From contig CAJMBP010000008.1 of NCBI GenBank assembly GCA_905211675.1, positions 1 to 34,253 on the forward strand: DNA of 34,253 bases. The letters are read 5' to 3'. Within the stretch, counting starts at the first letter, position 1. Every line of letters begins with the position of its first letter. Below, piece by piece: positions 33,583 through 34,253 of the stretch. Position numbers and translations under genes: made by a program. Source of the stretch: an uncultured Oscillospiraceae bacterium. GTDB taxonomy: Bacteria > Bacillota > Clostridia > Oscillospirales > Acutalibacteraceae. The notes under the pieces were generated by a model. It saw nothing but the letters and a program-made list of their open reading frames with translations. It had not been told where the DNA came from and did no database searches.

Positions 33583-33936
33583 TCAACTAAACGGGCCAAG
33601 CCCGAAGCTGACGGACAAAGCCTTGTCCACTCTGTTCATAGCCGCAGAATCTATGGTGCCCATTTTTTCTTTAAGCCGCTGTTTATCAATAGTACGCACC
33701 TGTTCAAGCAAAACAATGCTGTCCTTTGCAAGACCGCAGCACTCTGCGCTCAAATTTATATGTGTGGGAAGATTGGATTTATCGTGTTGACTGGTTATTG
33801 CCGCCGCTATGACCGTGGGGCTGTATTTGTTGCCTACATCGTTTTGAACTATAAGTACGGGGCGCACTCCGCCCTGTTCTGAACCTACGACAGGGCTTAA
33901 ATCGGCATAATATATTTCTCCGCGTTTTATGGTCAT
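33583..33936 (-). CDS. ndoA: MazF/NdoA-type endoribonuclease toxin
   Basis: A 117-residue PemK/MazF-family mRNA interferase that cleaves single-stranded RNA at short sequence motifs. GGVRPVLIVQND supplies R25, and AAAITSQ supplies T48, the same positions as the catalytic Arg25 and Thr48 of B. subtilis EndoA (NdoA), so the active site looks intact. The length is that of chromosomal NdoA. The ATG at 33936 follows CGGAG with a 10-base gap. Unlike the Bacillus ndoAI-ndoA pair, no antitoxin frame lies upstream between 33937 and 34068, nor does one follow downstream. An antitoxin may be encoded elsewhere. Inverted repeats in the upstream leader may regulate it. Confidence 0.92.
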   Translation of the reverse strand: MTIKRGEIYYADLSPVVGSEQGGVRPVLIVQNDVGNKYSPTVIAAAITSQHDKSNLPTHINLSAECCGLAKDSIVLLEQVRTIDKQRLKEKMGTIDSAAMNRVDKALSVSFGLGPFS

Positions 33937-33973
33937 TATTTATTCACACTCCGATTTGTTACTGTAAATATTT

Positions 33974-34024
33974 TTGCCTGTTTGCAAAAAAATAATCACA
34001 GGCAACGGATAATTTTAAATTATC
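33974..34024. repeat. Two inverted repeats upstream of mazF
   Basis: TTGCCTGT (33974-33981) and ACAGGCAA (33998-34005) form one pair with a 16-base centre. GATAATTT-T-AAATTATC (34008-34024) is a second, nearly adjacent palindrome. Neither carries a T tract suited to termination for mazF, so operator or 5' leader structures are likelier. The rest of 33937-34063 holds no convincing gene. Confidence 0.5.
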
Positions 34025-34063
34025 TCCTTACAGATATTTTATGAGTAGTGTATAGGCAGTGTG

Positions 34064-34090
34064 AAAAAGCCCTCGGGGATCCCCGAGGGC
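34064..34090 (-). terminator. Strong terminator for the gene at the right edge
   Basis: GCCCTCGGGGA and TCCCCGAGGGC form a perfect 22-bp palindrome (34069-34090), followed by TTTTTC on the minus strand. It lies 28 bases after the stop codon of the partial gene at 34118. Confidence 0.85.
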
Positions 34091-34117
34091 GCAGTCTGTC
34101 GATTCAATATTTTAAAT

Positions 34118-34253
34118 TTACAAATCAAGCTGATTGCATAAGTACTCACCAATATCAATCATATTATTACTTATATTTTTGTTCATATTTATCTCACTGA
34201 TAATTTTTTTACTTCTACCTTTAAATATTGAAGCAAATAATCTGACAAACCAA
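34118..34253 (-). CDS. C-terminal 44 codons of an unidentified protein, cut by window edge
   Basis: The minus-strand frame is open from the window edge to a TAA at 34118-34120, and a strong terminator follows. The visible end contains LFASIFKGRSKKIISEIN and finishes IGEYLCNQLDL. There is an internal ATG at residue 23 without a good ribosome binding site. Use of A+T-rich codons is higher than in most genes here. No family is recognisable from this fragment. The main support is the open frame that meets a terminator. Confidence 0.45.
   Translation of the reverse strand, partial: WFVRLFASIFKGRSKKIISEINMNKNISNNMIDIGEYLCNQLDL

Noticed and set aside
33974..34005. Inverted repeat upstream of mazF as a terminator
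   Set aside because: The loop is 16 bases and no T tract follows in the needed direction; a better terminator already sits at 34064-34090.
1..34253. CRISPR arrays, insertion sequences, prophage or integrase genes
   Set aside because: No regular repeat-spacer series, transposase, integrase or phage structural gene was seen on either strand.

Overview
The window looks like part of a chromosome of an anaerobic, Gram-positive Clostridia-type bacterium. The evidence is gene order and gene type: tepA next to spoIIIE/ftsK, an rnj-rplI-dnaB-tilS-hpt-ftsH run, CsoR-controlled CopA, an orphan NdoA/MazF, an SDR-type fructuronate reductase beside uxuA, and strong Shine-Dalgarno sites with TTGACA/TATAAT promoters. 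Base composition is moderate. Intergenic DNA is very A+T rich. I saw no insertion sequences, phage genes, rRNA or CRISPR array. Nearly every gene is on the minus strand; only tepA, spoIIIE and an araC-type regulator are on the plus strand.

Left to right: a truncated tRNA-Leu(CAA) at the left edge (minus); tepA-spoIIIE (plus), closed by a long perfect palindromic terminator; a DUF4091 (GH123-like) glycosidase with its own promoter and operator-like palindrome (minus); a housekeeping operon transcribed rnj, rplI, dnaB, tilS, hpt, ftsH (12742 down to 5252); a six-gene sugar-acid operon transcribed uxuA, SDR reductase, two TIM-barrel isomerases/epimerases, two Gfo/Idh/MocA dehydrogenases (18932 down to 12980), with a divergent AraC-family regulator; a nucleoside-salvage operon beta-CASP hydrolase, deoD, cdd, pdp, tcdA (24701 down to 19968); rodA-lacZ (28788 down to 24771); the copper pair csoR-copA (31671 down to 28897); a phosphohexomutase; an orphan mazF; and the last 44 codons of an unidentified gene at the right edge.

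The most interesting region is 12.98-19.9 kb. UxuA and the SDR enzyme interconvert fructuronate, mannonate and 2-keto-3-deoxygluconate. The same transcript carries two paralogous Gfo/Idh dehydrogenases and two unrelated TIM-barrel isomerase-like proteins. That combination is known from 3-keto-glycoside chemistry (the E. coli Ycj enzymes and C-glycoside-cleaving systems). It suggests an oxidative route that feeds an unusual glycoside or uronide into the mannonate pathway. No uronate isomerase, KDG kinase, aldolase or transporter is encoded here. The AraC regulator very likely acts on two exact 15-bp direct repeats spaced 22 bp apart between the divergent promoters.

Other points worth attention: CopA carries a CopZ-like domain fused at its C terminus, preceded by an internal ribosome binding site and ATG; the lacZ reading frame runs through an intrinsic terminator before reaching its stop codon; the CsoR operator sits exactly between the -35 and -10 of its promoter; RNase J has a basic N-terminal extension of about 80 residues; and MazF has no adjacent antitoxin.
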